Of a DNA stretch of 64,000 nucleotides, positions 1 through 9,316 are shown piece after piece. The notes under the pieces are model-generated. The model did no database searches and was not told where the DNA came from. It was given only the letters and a program-made list of their open reading frames with translations. Position 1 is the stretch's first letter, and each line of letters begins with the position of its first letter. The DNA is from Thermoplasmata archaeon (GTDB lineage: Archaea; Thermoplasmatota; Thermoplasmata; Lutacidiplasmatales; UBA184), in assembly GCA_022749815.1 (NCBI GenBank), contig JAKIWV010000001.1:372001-436000 (forward strand). The letters run 5' to 3'. The position numbers and the translations under genes are program-made.

Positions 1-433
1 CGGCGCCCCGCTCCTTCAGGTGGGCGATCGTGTGCTCGACCAGGTACTGGCCGGCGCCGTGCCGCCGATAGAGCGGCAGCAGGTAGATGTCGAGGATGAC
101 CCCCTCCGCCTCGGGCATGTAGAACGGCCGCTCGCGGATCGCCGCGCGGACGACCCCGATGACCTTGTCCTTGTCGGGGCCGGTGCCCTCCGCTGCGATG
201 ACGAGACACTTCGGGTTCTTGATCTCGGCTCGGAGGACCGCCTCGGCCTGCGCCTCTACGTCGGGCCGGACCTTCAGCATCGGGTCGAACTCCTCGTTCA
301 ATCGCTTGAGGCGGACGATCAGGGGGATCAGCGCCGGCAGGTCGCTCTCGAGGGCCGGCCGCGCGTGGATCGGCGCGCCCGGTGCTCGGCTGTCGGGTCG
401 GCTCTCGGATGCGGGGGGGGTGCTTCGCTTCAT
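1..433 (-). CDS. GNAT-family N-acetyltransferase (C-terminus cut by window edge)
   Basis: The frame runs off the left edge, leaving about 144 codons. After a low-complexity N-terminus of about 20 residues comes a GNAT fold. The visible stretch YLLPLYRRHGAGQYLVEH carries the acetyl-CoA P-loop pattern (R-R-x-G-x-G followed by a helix), preceded by a beta strand ending in GVILDIYL. GNAT enzymes move an acetyl group from acetyl-CoA to an amine; the substrate here cannot be read from sequence. The ATG overlaps the malic enzyme stop as ATGA, so the two are probably co-transcribed and translationally coupled. I see no functional link between them. Confidence 0.8.
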   Translation of the reverse strand, partial: MKRSTPPASESRPDSRAPGAPIHARPALESDLPALIPLIVRLKRLNEEFDPMLKVRPDVEAQAEAVLRAEIKNPKCLVIAAEGTGPDKDKVIGVVRAAIRERPFYMPEAEGVILDIYLLPLYRRHGAGQYLVEHTIAHLKERGA

Positions 434-1860
434 CGGGGGTTCCTGCGAGGAACGGGTTCGTCCGGCATCGGGTCGACGAGGCCGGAGCGCTGCAAGGCTT
501 CGGTCAGAGCGGCGGGACGGGCCATCAAGGTTCGGGCCCGCTCATAGAACTCCTCCCGCGTCGCCCGGACCCGCGCGATGCCCAATCGGACGGCGCTTTC
601 GGCGACGGCCGCCGCGACGTGCGGGAAGACCTCGCGCTCGTCCATCGTCGGCAGCAGGTGCTGGTCGGTGATCCCCCGCGTCGCCGTGCAGCGCGCCAGC
701 TCCTGCGCTGCGGCGATCACGATCTCGTCGGGGATTGACCGGGCGCGAGCGTCGAGGACGCCCCGAAACACGCACGGAAAGATCAGCGAGTTGTTGACCT
801 GGTTCGGGAAATCACCTCGTCCCGTCGCGACCACCGCGGCACCGGCGGCGCGGGCATCGGCGGGCCAGATCTCTGGCAGCGGATTCGCCAGCGCGAAGAC
901 GATCGGATGAGGGGCCATCGACCGTACCCATTCCGGCCGGATCGTTCCGGGCACCGGCGTCGAGGCCGCGAGGATCACATCGGCGTCGGCCATCGCGTCC
1001 GACAGGTTTCCCTTCCGGCCCCCGCCGTTGGTCTCGAGCGCGATCCGGTACTTCCACCGGTTGCGCAGCTGCATCTCATCGAGGTCCTCCCGCTCGGCGT
1101 GAAGGACCCCGTGATGGTCCACGACGGTGAGCTGATGGGGTTCGTGTCCCAGCCGGATCAGGAGCCGGGCCGTGACGAGGTTCGCCGCACCGGCGCCGAG
1201 CAGGACGGTACGGGTCGATGACAGGGTTCGTCCGGTGAGCTCGAGGGCGTTGACCAGTCCGGCGAGCGTCGCGGCGGCGGTGCCGAGCTGGTCGTCGTGC
1301 CACACCGGGATCGGCAGCTTCCGCTGGAGCTCCTCCAGGACCTGGAAGCACTTCGGCGAGGCAATGTCTTCGAGATTGATCCCGCCGAAGGCCGGGGCGA
1401 TCCGCAGCGCGGTCTCGATGAGCGCCTCCGGAGTCGACACGTCCACCGGGAGGGGCACCGCGTCGACCCCGCCGAGGTACTTGAACAGCAAGGCCTTCCC
1501 TTCCATGACGGGGAGGGCGGCCTGGGGACCAACGTTGCCCAGCCCCAGTACCCGGCTCCCATCGGTGAGCACGGCGATCGTGTTCCACCGGCCGGTCAGG
1601 TCGAAGGCCCGTGCGGGGTCCCGCCGGATCTCCTGCGACACCGCGGCGATCCCGGGGGTGTACCAGAGGGAGAAATCGCGAAGGCTTCGTACCGGCACCT
1701 TCGCCACGGTTTCGACCTTCCCGCGGTAATACTCGGCGAGGCGCACCGCGCGCGCGCTCAGCGCCGCCGTCTGGTCCGCTTCAGACTCGGCCGTTTCCTC
1801 CGGCGGGGGAGAGGGAAGCGGAACCGACTTCCGGGAGCGCGGAGGCCTCGCCTCAACCAT
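430..1860 (-). CDS. NAD(P)-dependent malic enzyme
   Basis: Malic enzymes oxidatively decarboxylate malate to pyruvate with NAD(P)+ in the cytoplasm. The protein shows the short-form architecture: the N-terminal SLWYTPGIAA segment with the catalytic Tyr, GLGNVGPQAALPVMEGK with the catalytic Lys, and then a Rossmann domain containing VLLGAGAANL. The open frame extends upstream to 1926. However, a TATA-like cggttaaaatggg (revcomp of about 1883-1894) lies 29 nt before the ATG at 1860, so I chose that as a leaderless start (476 aa). The extra residues of the longer frame would include the promoter. The MFS exporter lies upstream on the same strand, about 100 nt away. Confidence 0.9.
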   Translation of the reverse strand: MVEARPPRSRKSVPLPSPPPEETAESEADQTAALSARAVRLAEYYRGKVETVAKVPVRSLRDFSLWYTPGIAAVSQEIRRDPARAFDLTGRWNTIAVLTDGSRVLGLGNVGPQAALPVMEGKALLFKYLGGVDAVPLPVDVSTPEALIETALRIAPAFGGINLEDIASPKCFQVLEELQRKLPIPVWHDDQLGTAAATLAGLVNALELTGRTLSSTRTVLLGAGAANLVTARLLIRLGHEPHQLTVVDHHGVLHAEREDLDEMQLRNRWKYRIALETNGGGRKGNLSDAMADADVILAASTPVPGTIRPEWVRSMAPHPIVFALANPLPEIWPADARAAGAAVVATGRGDFPNQVNNSLIFPCVFRGVLDARARSIPDEIVIAAAQELARCTATRGITDQHLLPTMDEREVFPHVAAAVAESAVRLGIARVRATREEFYERARTLMARPAALTEALQRSGLVDPMPDEPVPRRNPR

Positions 1861-1962
1861 GGGTGGGTCTAGCACCACGGGGCCCATTTTAACCGTTTGG
1901 TCAAAAGCGAACCTCCCCATCGACAAATGCCGACTCCCGGGGTCGGGGACGGGCGCCGGAGG

Positions 1963-3423
1963 CTACGCGCCGTCGACCGGGAGCTCGGAAGAACCTCGAG
2001 CCAGGGTACGCTCCTCGGGACCCCGCATCGCCGCCGGGACCAAGGCGATGAGAAGGAGGATCGCCGAAAGCTCGAAGACGAGGTGCGTCGCATCGATGAA
2101 CCGGCCGACCGCGACCGCGCCCGGGTTCCCGGACGCGGTTCCCAGAAAGATGGCGGTGAGCGAACCGAGGGGCAGCGCGTTGGCCATCACGAGGATCGCG
2201 AACCCGAGGCTCAGCGTGACCCCGCTGTTGATGAGCGTCGTTCCGATGCCGGCGGCGACCCCCCGGCGGTCCGGCGGTACCGAGCTCATCATCGCCGCCC
2301 GGTTCGGCGAAGCGAAGAGCCCCATGCCGAGTCCCACCAACACGAACGGGCCCACCAGGTCGAAAAAGGTGGTCGCGGGACCTATCTGCGTCAGCCACAC
2401 GAACCCGGCGGCGGAGACCAGGAGACCGAGGACCGCGAAGGGGCGGGAGCCGTATCGGTCCGATAGCGCGCCGCTGATGGGACCGATCACCGCGAGCGAG
2501 GCGGAGACCGGGACCAGGTAGAGGCCGGCCGTGAGCGGGGAGAGGTAGTGAGGAGGCCCCTGGAGGAAGAAAACCATCACGAAAGAGAATGCCCCGCGAG
2601 CGAGCGCGTTGAGAAAGATCGCGCCAATCGACGCCGAGAACAGGCGGATCCTGAGAAGGGACAGGTCGAACATCGGGTGGGTCACCCGTTGCTCGATCCA
2701 GAGGAAGAGGACCAGCGACCCGACACCGCCCATCAGGAGGCCCACGAACGAGGCCGTGGCGAGTTGTCCCAACGCGTAGAGCGTCACGCTGAGTAGAATC
2801 GCCGTCAACCCCGCGGCGAACGAAATATTGCCCAGCCAGTCGATGCGGTGTTCCTTCTGGGGTCGGTGGAGCTCCCGGAGTCCAGTGTAGGCCCGCCACG
2901 TGGCGATCGCTCCGATCGGCACGTTCACAAAGAAGATCGACCGCCAGCCCAGGAGCGAGGTCAGGATTCCCCCGAGGACCAGACCGGTGACCGCCCCCGC
3001 GACGATGGAGACCTGGTTGATCCCGAGGGCCCGGCCCCGCTCGTTCGGAGCGAAGGCATCGGTGATAATCGCCGCGGCGTTGGCGAACAGGAATCCGGCG
3101 CCCGTCGCCTGTACCATCCGGAACACGACCAACTCGGGGCCCGTCTGGGAGAATCCGCAGAGGGCCGAGCCGGCCGTGAAGATCGCAAAGCCGAGAACGT
3201 AGAGCCGCACCCGGCCGAACATGTCGCCCAGCCGGCCAAAGTTGAGCAGGACGACGGACGTGAGGAGCGCGTAGCCTATCAGGATCCACAGGAGAACGAA
3301 GACCGACGTGTCCGGGAGCTGGTGGGCGATCGTCGGCAATGCGATGAGCACGATGTTGGTGTCGAGCGAGGCCATCAGGGTCCCGACGGTGGTGTTCGAG
3401 AGGACCACCCACTTGTACTGCAC
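1963..3423 (-). CDS. DHA2-like MFS exporter
   Basis: A 486-residue polytopic membrane protein with about 14 hydrophobic segments, the size and count typical of the DHA2 (drug:H+ antiporter-2) branch of the major facilitator superfamily. The first helix carries MASLDTNIVLIALP, the usual DHA2 helix-1 signature (D-T-x-I-V-x-x-A-L-P). The helix 2-3 loop carries GRLGDMFGRVRLY, the MFS motif A. These proteins expel hydrophobic or cationic compounds using the proton gradient; no substrate can be assigned. The start is GTG; no clear TATA box was found directly upstream. The gene lies upstream of malic enzyme on the same strand. Confidence 0.88.
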   Translation of the reverse strand: MQYKWVVLSNTTVGTLMASLDTNIVLIALPTIAHQLPDTSVFVLLWILIGYALLTSVVLLNFGRLGDMFGRVRLYVLGFAIFTAGSALCGFSQTGPELVVFRMVQATGAGFLFANAAAIITDAFAPNERGRALGINQVSIVAGAVTGLVLGGILTSLLGWRSIFFVNVPIGAIATWRAYTGLRELHRPQKEHRIDWLGNISFAAGLTAILLSVTLYALGQLATASFVGLLMGGVGSLVLFLWIEQRVTHPMFDLSLLRIRLFSASIGAIFLNALARGAFSFVMVFFLQGPPHYLSPLTAGLYLVPVSASLAVIGPISGALSDRYGSRPFAVLGLLVSAAGFVWLTQIGPATTFFDLVGPFVLVGLGMGLFASPNRAAMMSSVPPDRRGVAAGIGTTLINSGVTLSLGFAILVMANALPLGSLTAIFLGTASGNPGAVAVGRFIDATHLVFELSAILLLIALVPAAMRGPEERTLARGSSELPVDGA

Positions 3424-3535
3424 TACCGGCGCCTCGGGCAGATCCCGAACGGAGTTCTGAGCACCGGGGCCCGGACCCGGGACGCGTTCAAGAAGCCCCG
3501 GTCCGGTCGGGTCCCCGCGGTGTCCGCCGAAGAGC

Positions 3536-3964
3536 TCACGGCAGGGAGGGCTGGAATCCCGAGATGTCCGCCGAGATTTTGTCGACGTACGGCTTGAACG
3601 CGACGATCACGTCGCGGGAGGTGATCATCCCCACCACCCGTCCGCCGGAGGTTACCACCATCCGTCGGATCCCCTCGCGGGCCATGCGTTCGACGACCTC
3701 ATGGGTCGGAGTGTCGGCGTCGCACGAAGCCACCGGGGCGGAAGCGATCGAGAACACCGGGATCGCGGCCGGGTCGGTACCCCGCGCGACCACCTTGGCT
3801 AGGAAATCCCATTCCGTCACGATGCCCTGCATCTGTCCGTCCTTCAGCAGGATGGCGTATCCTTTCCGGGCCTCCGCCATTCGTCGCGCGCACTCGAAGG
3901 CGGTCGTAGCGGGCTCGACCGTGAGAACGTCGGCGTGCATGATCTCGCGAGCCTTGATGACCAC
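3536..3964 (-). CDS. Tandem CBS-domain protein
   Basis: A 142-residue cytosolic protein made only of two CBS motifs: KAREIMHADVLTVEPATTAFE with GIVTEWDFLAKV, then a second with VVGMITSRDVIVAFKPYV. Paired CBS motifs (Bateman modules) usually bind adenosine nucleotides or S-adenosylmethionine and regulate a partner. No catalytic domain is attached, so a sensor or adaptor role is inferred. A TATA-like gggtttagg (revcomp of about 3987-3997) lies 28 nt upstream of the ATG, which fits a leaderless transcript. The gene is divergent from the rhodanese/hydrolase fusion. Confidence 0.88.
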   Translation of the reverse strand: MVIKAREIMHADVLTVEPATTAFECARRMAEARKGYAILLKDGQMQGIVTEWDFLAKVVARGTDPAAIPVFSIASAPVASCDADTPTHEVVERMAREGIRRMVVTSGGRVVGMITSRDVIVAFKPYVDKISADISGFQPSLP

Positions 3965-4074
3965 GCGTCGCCGGACGGCATCGGAGGCCTAAACCCATCG
4001 CCCGGCGAGCAGGGACGCACAGGACGGGTACCGAACCTGTTTTAGGGCCGGGGGGCCGGTCTCGGTCTGGAGAC

Positions 4075-5148
4075 ATGTCGGAAACCCCGTCGCACCCCTA
4101 TCGGCACCCCATCGTGCCATCGAGGGTTTCCCTCGTCTCACCGGTGGAACTACGGCTGCATCTCGAGGGACCCGTGCCTCCGATTCTGGTCGATGTGCGC
4201 CCGTCGACCGAACGGAAGCTCGCCCACCTTCCGGGAGATCGACATATTCCCTTGCCGGAGCTCGACCGCCGGCTCGCTTCGCTGCCGAGAGACCGCCCAA
4301 TCGTCGTCTACTGCCAATTTGGCGCCCGGGCCCGCCAGGCCGTCGAGCTGCTCATGGACCGAGGGTTCATCCACGTGTCGGCGCTCGAAGGCGGCGTCGA
4401 TGAGTACTCCCGAGTCGCCGACCCTTCCGTTCCGCGCTATTGGCTGACGCCCACCGCCGGCGAGCTCGTGATTCGTCAGTTTCCCCGCTCCGACTCCGGC
4501 TGTCTGGCCTACTTGGTGGGTGACCCGGTCGATGGGCAAGCTATCCTGATCGACCCGGGAATCGAAGTGGCCCCATACCTCCAGGCCCTCTCCGAGGCTC
4601 GCTGGACGCTCTCTGGCGTCGTCGAAACGCATACCCACGCCGACCATCTCGCGGGGCACCACGAGCTCCACCGCCGGACCGGTGCTCCGATCTTTGTGGG
4701 GGCCCGGTCCCCCGCCGAATATTCTCACCGCCAACTCGCCGACGGCGAAGCGCTCACCATCGGCCGTGATGAGGTGATGGTCTTGGAGACACCGGGGCAT
4801 ACGAAGGACCACGTGACCCTCCGCATTGGGGAGACCCTCTTTACCGGCGACACCCTCCTGATCGGATCGTGCGGCCGTACCGACCTGGGCGACGGCGACC
4901 CCGACCTTCTCTACGAGAGTCTCACCGAGAAGATCCTGCACCTGCCGGACGAGACCGAAGTGCTCCCCGCCCACTACGGCCGGCGCCACGCGCTCCCGGA
5001 TCGGTACGTATCGACCCTCGGTTTCGAGAAAGCCACGAACGAGGCCGTTCGCCTTCGCTCGCGCGAAGAATTCCGGGCGTACATGACCGACGGCTGGCCC
5101 CCGAAACCGGCCGACTTCGACCGGATCGTGGCGGCCAACCTCCACTGA
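4075..5148 (+). CDS. Rhodanese-metallo-beta-lactamase fusion (persulfide dioxygenase-like)
   Basis: A two-domain protein of 357 aa. Residues about 20-115 form a rhodanese domain with active-site Cys80 in YCQFGAR. Residues about 130-335 form a metallo-beta-lactamase domain with HTHADH (H186, H188, D190, H191), PGHTKDH and FTGDTLLIGSCGRTDLG, the ETHE1/persulfide dioxygenase pattern. ETHE1-type enzymes oxidise glutathione persulfide or related persulfides to sulfite, and rhodanese domains move sulfane sulfur, so the fusion could deliver and oxidise sulfane sulfur in one chain. The usual order is hydrolase then rhodanese; here the rhodanese comes first. A ttttagg box at 4039-4045 lies about 32 nt before the ATG. 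Confidence 0.88.
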   Translation: MSETPSHPYRHPIVPSRVSLVSPVELRLHLEGPVPPILVDVRPSTERKLAHLPGDRHIPLPELDRRLASLPRDRPIVVYCQFGARARQAVELLMDRGFIHVSALEGGVDEYSRVADPSVPRYWLTPTAGELVIRQFPRSDSGCLAYLVGDPVDGQAILIDPGIEVAPYLQALSEARWTLSGVVETHTHADHLAGHHELHRRTGAPIFVGARSPAEYSHRQLADGEALTIGRDEVMVLETPGHTKDHVTLRIGETLFTGDTLLIGSCGRTDLGDGDPDLLYESLTEKILHLPDETEVLPAHYGRRHALPDRYVSTLGFEKATNEAVRLRSREEFRAYMTDGWPPKPADFDRIVAANLH

Positions 5149-5249
5149 ACCGGTCGCCGGTTTCCCGCAACGCAACCGATTTTCTCTCGATGCAGAGGGC
5201 CTCCGGCCGACATGGTTAAAGTGCGTGTCAGGCTCGCGGGGGTTCCCTC

Positions 5250-6224
5250 ATGCAGACCGTTACGAGCCTGACCGGCGCGTTTCCGCGCTCGCAAGCGCTC
5301 GTCGAAGCGACGCGCGACCTCGACCGCGGACGCACCACCGCGGAGGCGGTACAGGAACTGTTCGCCCAGGCCGAGGCCGACGTCGGTGGGATCGAGGAAC
5401 GCCTCGGTCTGGAGCCCCGGGCCGGAGGGTACCTGCGCTGGCAGGACCTCTTCCGTCCGTTCGCCGAGACCTGGGAAGGATTCACGGTCGGTCCCCTGAC
5501 CCGATGGTTCGAAACGAACCAGTTCTTCCGCCAGCCGATCCTCCATGCCCCGCCGGCCCGAGTCCCGGGGGCCATCGGCGGCTGGCTCCCCCCCAAAGCG
5601 CCCGGCGCGCCGCACCCGCGAAAGGCGATCCTCCCCGGCCCGTACACTTTCGCTGGCCTCGTCGATAACCGCTCGGGCGAAACCGCTGAGGCGCTCACGC
5701 ACCGTCTCGGTCGTCTCCTCGGCGAAGAGGTCCACGAACTCCGGGCCGCCGGATACTCGGCGTTCCAGTTCCAAGAGCCGCTCCTCGTGGCGCGCCCTCC
5801 GGAAGGCGCCCGCGCAGAGGGGGTCGTCGCGGCGTACAAAGCGATCAGCGCGGCCGCAAATGGTGGCACGACGGCGGTCTGGACGTACTTCGGCGATGCC
5901 CGACCCGCCTGGCCGCTCCTCTCCCGACTTCCCGTCTCCGTGGTGGGCGTGGACCTCTCGGAGACGGATGCGCTCGAGCTCCCACCGACCTCAGAGCGCC
6001 GGGGGCTGGGACTCGGTGTGATCGATCCCCGGACGAGCCTCGTCGAGGATCCGTCGGAGGTGGTGCGCCTCGCGCGGGCGATCGTTGAGCGCCACCGGCC
6101 CATCAGCCTCTGGGTCGGCTCCGGGGCGCCGTTGGACCTGCTGCCGTGGGAGTCCGCCACACGAAAGCTCCACGGCCTGCCCGCGGTACGTCAGGGGCTG
6201 GAATCGACGGATGGAGGGACATGA
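5250..6224 (+). CDS. MetE N-terminal-like half (split methionine synthase)
   Basis: A 324-residue TIM-barrel-like protein of the cobalamin-independent methionine synthase/UROD superfamily. It begins with SLTGAFPRSQALVEATRDL, similar to the start of MetE proteins (T-x-x-G-x-x-P-R). It also has AILPGPYTFAGLVDN and YSAFQFQEPLL, equivalents of the MetE barrel strands. It lacks the zinc-binding H-x-C motif, which is in the next gene. The gene overlaps its partner by ATGA (6221-6224). A ggttaaag box at about 5214-5221 lies 32 nt before the ATG. Split MetE pairs are known in archaea. The methyl donor here, a folate or a corrinoid protein, is unresolved. Confidence 0.75.
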   Translation: MQTVTSLTGAFPRSQALVEATRDLDRGRTTAEAVQELFAQAEADVGGIEERLGLEPRAGGYLRWQDLFRPFAETWEGFTVGPLTRWFETNQFFRQPILHAPPARVPGAIGGWLPPKAPGAPHPRKAILPGPYTFAGLVDNRSGETAEALTHRLGRLLGEEVHELRAAGYSAFQFQEPLLVARPPEGARAEGVVAAYKAISAAANGGTTAVWTYFGDARPAWPLLSRLPVSVVGVDLSETDALELPPTSERRGLGLGVIDPRTSLVEDPSEVVRLARAIVERHRPISLWVGSGAPLDLLPWESATRKLHGLPAVRQGLESTDGGT

Positions 6225-7360
6225 CGACCCGACTGTTCCCGACGCAGGAGATCGGGAGTCTCATGAAACCCCGGTGGCAGCTCCTGGGCCAACGCGGCGA
6301 GGCGCTCGACACCGCGGCCCAGACCGACTTTGCCCGGTGGAACGACGTCCTCCATTTCGTCCCTGGGGACGACCCGATGGTCCGGAAGTTCCTTGGAGAC
6401 AAGTCCCGGGAAGTCGGCGCCGATACCGTTCGGGATTGGGCGGCGTTGTTCATGCTCCGGTACTTCGAGGCGGCGGGGCTCGACCGGGTCTACGACGGCG
6501 AGGCCCGCCGGATCGAGATGTACGAGTACCCGATCCGACAGATGCGCGGCTTCCAATTCCTGGGACACGTCCGCTCCTTCGATAACAAGTACTACCTGAA
6601 GGCCGCAGGAACCGGCGAGGTCCGGCTCGACCACCCGTATCACGTGGACGAGTTCGAGTTCGTGCGCGCCCACGCTCGCGGCGCCGCGAAGCTTCCCATC
6701 ACGGGACCCTACACGCTCGCCGATTGGTCGTACAACGAATACTACCTCCGGCGGCACGAAGGATGGAAGGGACGGGAGGTCCGGCGGCGCGCCCAGCGGG
6801 AGTTCGTTGTGGAGATCGCCCGGAAGGCGATCCGACCGACGCTCGCAGCGCTCATCGAGAAGGGCTGCCGCATCATCCAGATCGACGAGCCCGCGGGCGG
6901 TACTCATCCCCAGGAAGCGGAGGTCGTCGCCGAAGGATTCAACGCGGCGACGGAGGGCCTCGACGCGGAGTTCTCGATGCACGTCTGTTTCTCAGATTAC
7001 CGATCGCTCTTTCCGGCGCTCCTCGAGGCGAAGCGCTGCAAGCAGTGGGCGTTGGAGTTCGCCAACCGGGACACCGACGGTCGGGACGGCTACGAGGTCC
7101 TTCGGATCCTCAAGGAGTACGGCGACACGCGCGAAGTGGGTCTCGGCGTGTTGGACGTCCACCGCGACGAGGTCGAGTCGCCCGAGCGCGTGAAGGACCG
7201 GATCCTTCGGGCGTCGAAGATCCTCGGCGACCCGCGGCGGATCTGGGTCAACCCGGACTGCGGGCTCCGAACGCGAAGCCTCGACATCGCCTACGCGAAG
7301 CTGCAGAACATGGACCGGGGCGCGGCCCTCGCGCGCGCCGAGCTCGCCGGGCCCGCTTGA
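6221..7360 (+). CDS. MetE C-terminal-like catalytic half (methionine synthase)
   Basis: A 379-residue protein related to the catalytic barrel of cobalamin-independent methionine synthase, which methylates homocysteine to methionine. The complete zinc site of the family is visible: H254 and C256 in MHVCFSDYR, E279 in QWALEFANR and C347 in VNPDCGLRTR. The family acidic residue is in IIQIDEPAGG. The ATG overlaps the upstream MetE-N-like stop (ATGA) and is preceded by GGAGGG at a Shine-Dalgarno distance. The two proteins therefore probably form one enzyme. A small inverted repeat, cccctc/gagggg, lies about 10 nt after the stop. The methyl donor is not evident from sequence. Confidence 0.85.
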   Translation: MTTRLFPTQEIGSLMKPRWQLLGQRGEALDTAAQTDFARWNDVLHFVPGDDPMVRKFLGDKSREVGADTVRDWAALFMLRYFEAAGLDRVYDGEARRIEMYEYPIRQMRGFQFLGHVRSFDNKYYLKAAGTGEVRLDHPYHVDEFEFVRAHARGAAKLPITGPYTLADWSYNEYYLRRHEGWKGREVRRRAQREFVVEIARKAIRPTLAALIEKGCRIIQIDEPAGGTHPQEAEVVAEGFNAATEGLDAEFSMHVCFSDYRSLFPALLEAKRCKQWALEFANRDTDGRDGYEVLRILKEYGDTREVGLGVLDVHRDEVESPERVKDRILRASKILGDPRRIWVNPDCGLRTRSLDIAYAKLQNMDRGAALARAELAGPA

Positions 7361-7367
7361 ACTCCCC

Positions 7368-7384
7368 CGCCCCTCAGGAGGGGT
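7368..7384. terminator. Possible hairpin after the methionine synthase pair
   Basis: A short perfect inverted repeat (cccctc, two-base loop, gagggg) directly follows the MetE-like stop codon. No T-run follows, so termination here is only a possibility. Confidence 0.3.
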
Positions 7385-7496
7385 CCTGAGCGGGCGTCTT
7401 CCGTCCGCGTCGCGACGGCGAGGGCCCGTTCCAATCGCGGATGAACTTGGGTCTTCGCTGAAGGCATCCCACTGGGGTAACGGAGGGGTGCGTCCA

Positions 7497-8408
7497 TCAT
7501 TTCTGGCCGGCAGCGACGAGAAGTCCGGCACCCGCACCGAAGAGTTCTGGCCAGCGGCCCGTTTCCTCCTCCAGTCGGAGGGCGTTGGAGTAGGCCCTTG
7601 CAGTCCGCCGGAGACGCTTCAAGAGCCGCGGTTGATTCCCGAAGTTCGGCCCGATGGCCATCTGGTCCACGACGCGCAATCCGGCTCGTGCGACCGTTCG
7701 GGCCAGGTAGGGTGGGCGCAGCCACGCCACCTCGAACCGCGCAAAATGTGGGGGATCGAAGGGTTGGTACCCGCGCCGGACCACACTCCACAGGTGGTAC
7801 CGAGAAGGTTCCCGGAGGATGGTTTTCGCCGCGGCAGGAGAAGCCGGAAGGATCGACATTGTGTCTTGAGTGGGGGTGCGTATTTCGAAAAGGATCCTCC
7901 CATTTGGTCGAAGCAGCTGGCCGAGACGCATCAACACCGGTCCAATATCTCGAGCGACGAACGCCAGCACTCCCAGTACCACCACCCGATCGAAGATTGC
8001 CGAGTGGAAGGGCAGGTCCTCTAGGGACCCTTGGACGAACTGAATCGTCGGGCGCCGGCTCGGCCGTCCCCGGAGACTGGTTCGGCTTGCGTCGAGCATG
8101 GGCCTCGAGAGGTCGAAGAGAAGGAGGGAACGAGAACGGCGTGCGAGGAGGGCACTGAATCTCCCCGTCCCTGGGCCTACCTCCAGACACGTTTCTGGTC
8201 GCCCTCGGAGGTGTCGCTCGAGAAAACGCTGGATGAGTTCCAGCCGATATTCCATTTCGATCGAACGACGATACCTCTGCCGTTCCTGACCGATTCCGCT
8301 CTCCCCGAAGTGCTCGAGCAGACGGCGATGCCGGAGGCCCACGCGGCCGGGCCCGCCGGGTATCACCCGTTCGCGGCGGTCGCGCATTCTTTCTTCCCTC
8401 GTGCTCAT
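7497..8408 (-). CDS. Class I SAM-dependent methyltransferase
   Basis: A 303-residue protein with a Rossmann-type methyltransferase core: motif I CLEVGPGTGRF, an acidic strand-2 end (LLLFDLSRPMLDASR), motif IV-like FDRVVVLGVLAFV, then GRILFEIRTPT. The substrate is not predictable. The open frame begins at 8501. I chose the ATG at 8408 because the longer frame overlaps the coding region of the preceding gene, which stops at 8432, and its extra residues are Gly/Arg-rich shadow sequence. It is the last gene of the ndk-YrdC-MetAP operon, suggesting a housekeeping or tRNA/protein-modification role; that is inference only. Confidence 0.8.
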   Translation of the reverse strand: MSTREERMRDRRERVIPGGPGRVGLRHRRLLEHFGESGIGQERQRYRRSIEMEYRLELIQRFLERHLRGRPETCLEVGPGTGRFSALLARRSRSLLLFDLSRPMLDASRTSLRGRPSRRPTIQFVQGSLEDLPFHSAIFDRVVVLGVLAFVARDIGPVLMRLGQLLRPNGRILFEIRTPTQDTMSILPASPAAAKTILREPSRYHLWSVVRRGYQPFDPPHFARFEVAWLRPPYLARTVARAGLRVVDQMAIGPNFGNQPRLLKRLRRTARAYSNALRLEEETGRWPELFGAGAGLLVAAGQK

Positions 8409-8431
8409 CTCGGTCGTCCATCGTCCCCGCG

Positions 8432-9310
8432 CTAGACCGCCGTCAGCACTTCGGCGCCCGCCGGACCCACGAGGACGGTGTGCTCCGCCTGAGCGACCCA
8501 CCCGCGGCCGGTCTCGACGAAGACCGGGTAGGTTTGGAGAAGCCGTCGGGCCCGCCTGAGCGCGGTCTTCTCGTCCGGTGCAGCGACCCAGCGGGCGGTG
8601 AACGGCAGGGTCCGAAACCGGGCGAAGGCCTGGGCCAACGCCGGGTCCTCGTTCCCCGGGTCCGCGCGGAAGCGGACAATATTGCCGAACGGGCCGTCCT
8701 CGATGTGGCCCTCTCCGTTCGTGACGAAAGGCTCGATGGCTACCACCTCCCCTTCATCGAGTGACGCCGTGCTGTAGCCGCCGGCGTTCGGGACCGACTT
8801 TCCGGCATGCAGAAGGTACGGCTGGATCGTATGGCCGGTCAGGTCCACGACCGGCTTGTATCCCTGCGCATGGATCGCGCGCTCGATCGCGCGGGAGACC
8901 GCATCGATGGGTCCCCCGGGCCGGATGGCTCGGATTCCGGCATCCACGGCGTCGCGCGCGGCACGGACCAGACGGTCGTGGCGGTGGGTTTCCCCGACCT
9001 CGATGGTGGCGGCGGTGTCGGCGATGGCCCCGTCGAGATGCGCGCCGACGTCGACCTTCAACAGGTCCCCGGCCGCGAGGAGCTCAGTGTCGGTCTCCGA
9101 GGGAGTGTAGTGGGCGGCCTCCCAGTTCCGGGAGAGGTTCGCGGGAAAGGCCGGCTCCGCCCCCTGGTCCCGAATGAATCCTTCGACCCGGTCCGCCAGC
9201 TCTCGTCGGGCCATTCCCGGTCGGGCCAGCCGAAGACCGAGCTCTCGTGCCTCCCCGGCGATCCGGCCGGCCCGACGCCATCGGTCTAGGTCGGCGGGGT
9301 AGGGGGCCAC
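8432..9310 (-). CDS. map: Methionine aminopeptidase, type II (archaeal)
   Basis: Removes N-terminal methionine from new proteins in the cytoplasm. The 292-aa length and the insertion before the C-terminal strand fit the type IIa (archaeal) form. All five metal ligands can be placed: D87 (LLKVDVGA), D98 (GAIADTAA), H160 (DLTGHTIQPY), E193 (VVAIEPFV) and E276 (VAQAEHTVLV). The substrate-contacting histidine is in WEAAHYTPSE (H67). The start is GTG, six bases after the stop of the YrdC/Sua5 gene, so it is translated from the same operon mRNA. Confidence 0.95.
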   Translation of the reverse strand: MAPYPADLDRWRRAGRIAGEARELGLRLARPGMARRELADRVEGFIRDQGAEPAFPANLSRNWEAAHYTPSETDTELLAAGDLLKVDVGAHLDGAIADTAATIEVGETHRHDRLVRAARDAVDAGIRAIRPGGPIDAVSRAIERAIHAQGYKPVVDLTGHTIQPYLLHAGKSVPNAGGYSTASLDEGEVVAIEPFVTNGEGHIEDGPFGNIVRFRADPGNEDPALAQAFARFRTLPFTARWVAAPDEKTALRRARRLLQTYPVFVETGRGWVAQAEHTVLVGPAGAEVLTAV

Positions 9311-9316
9311 GAACGG

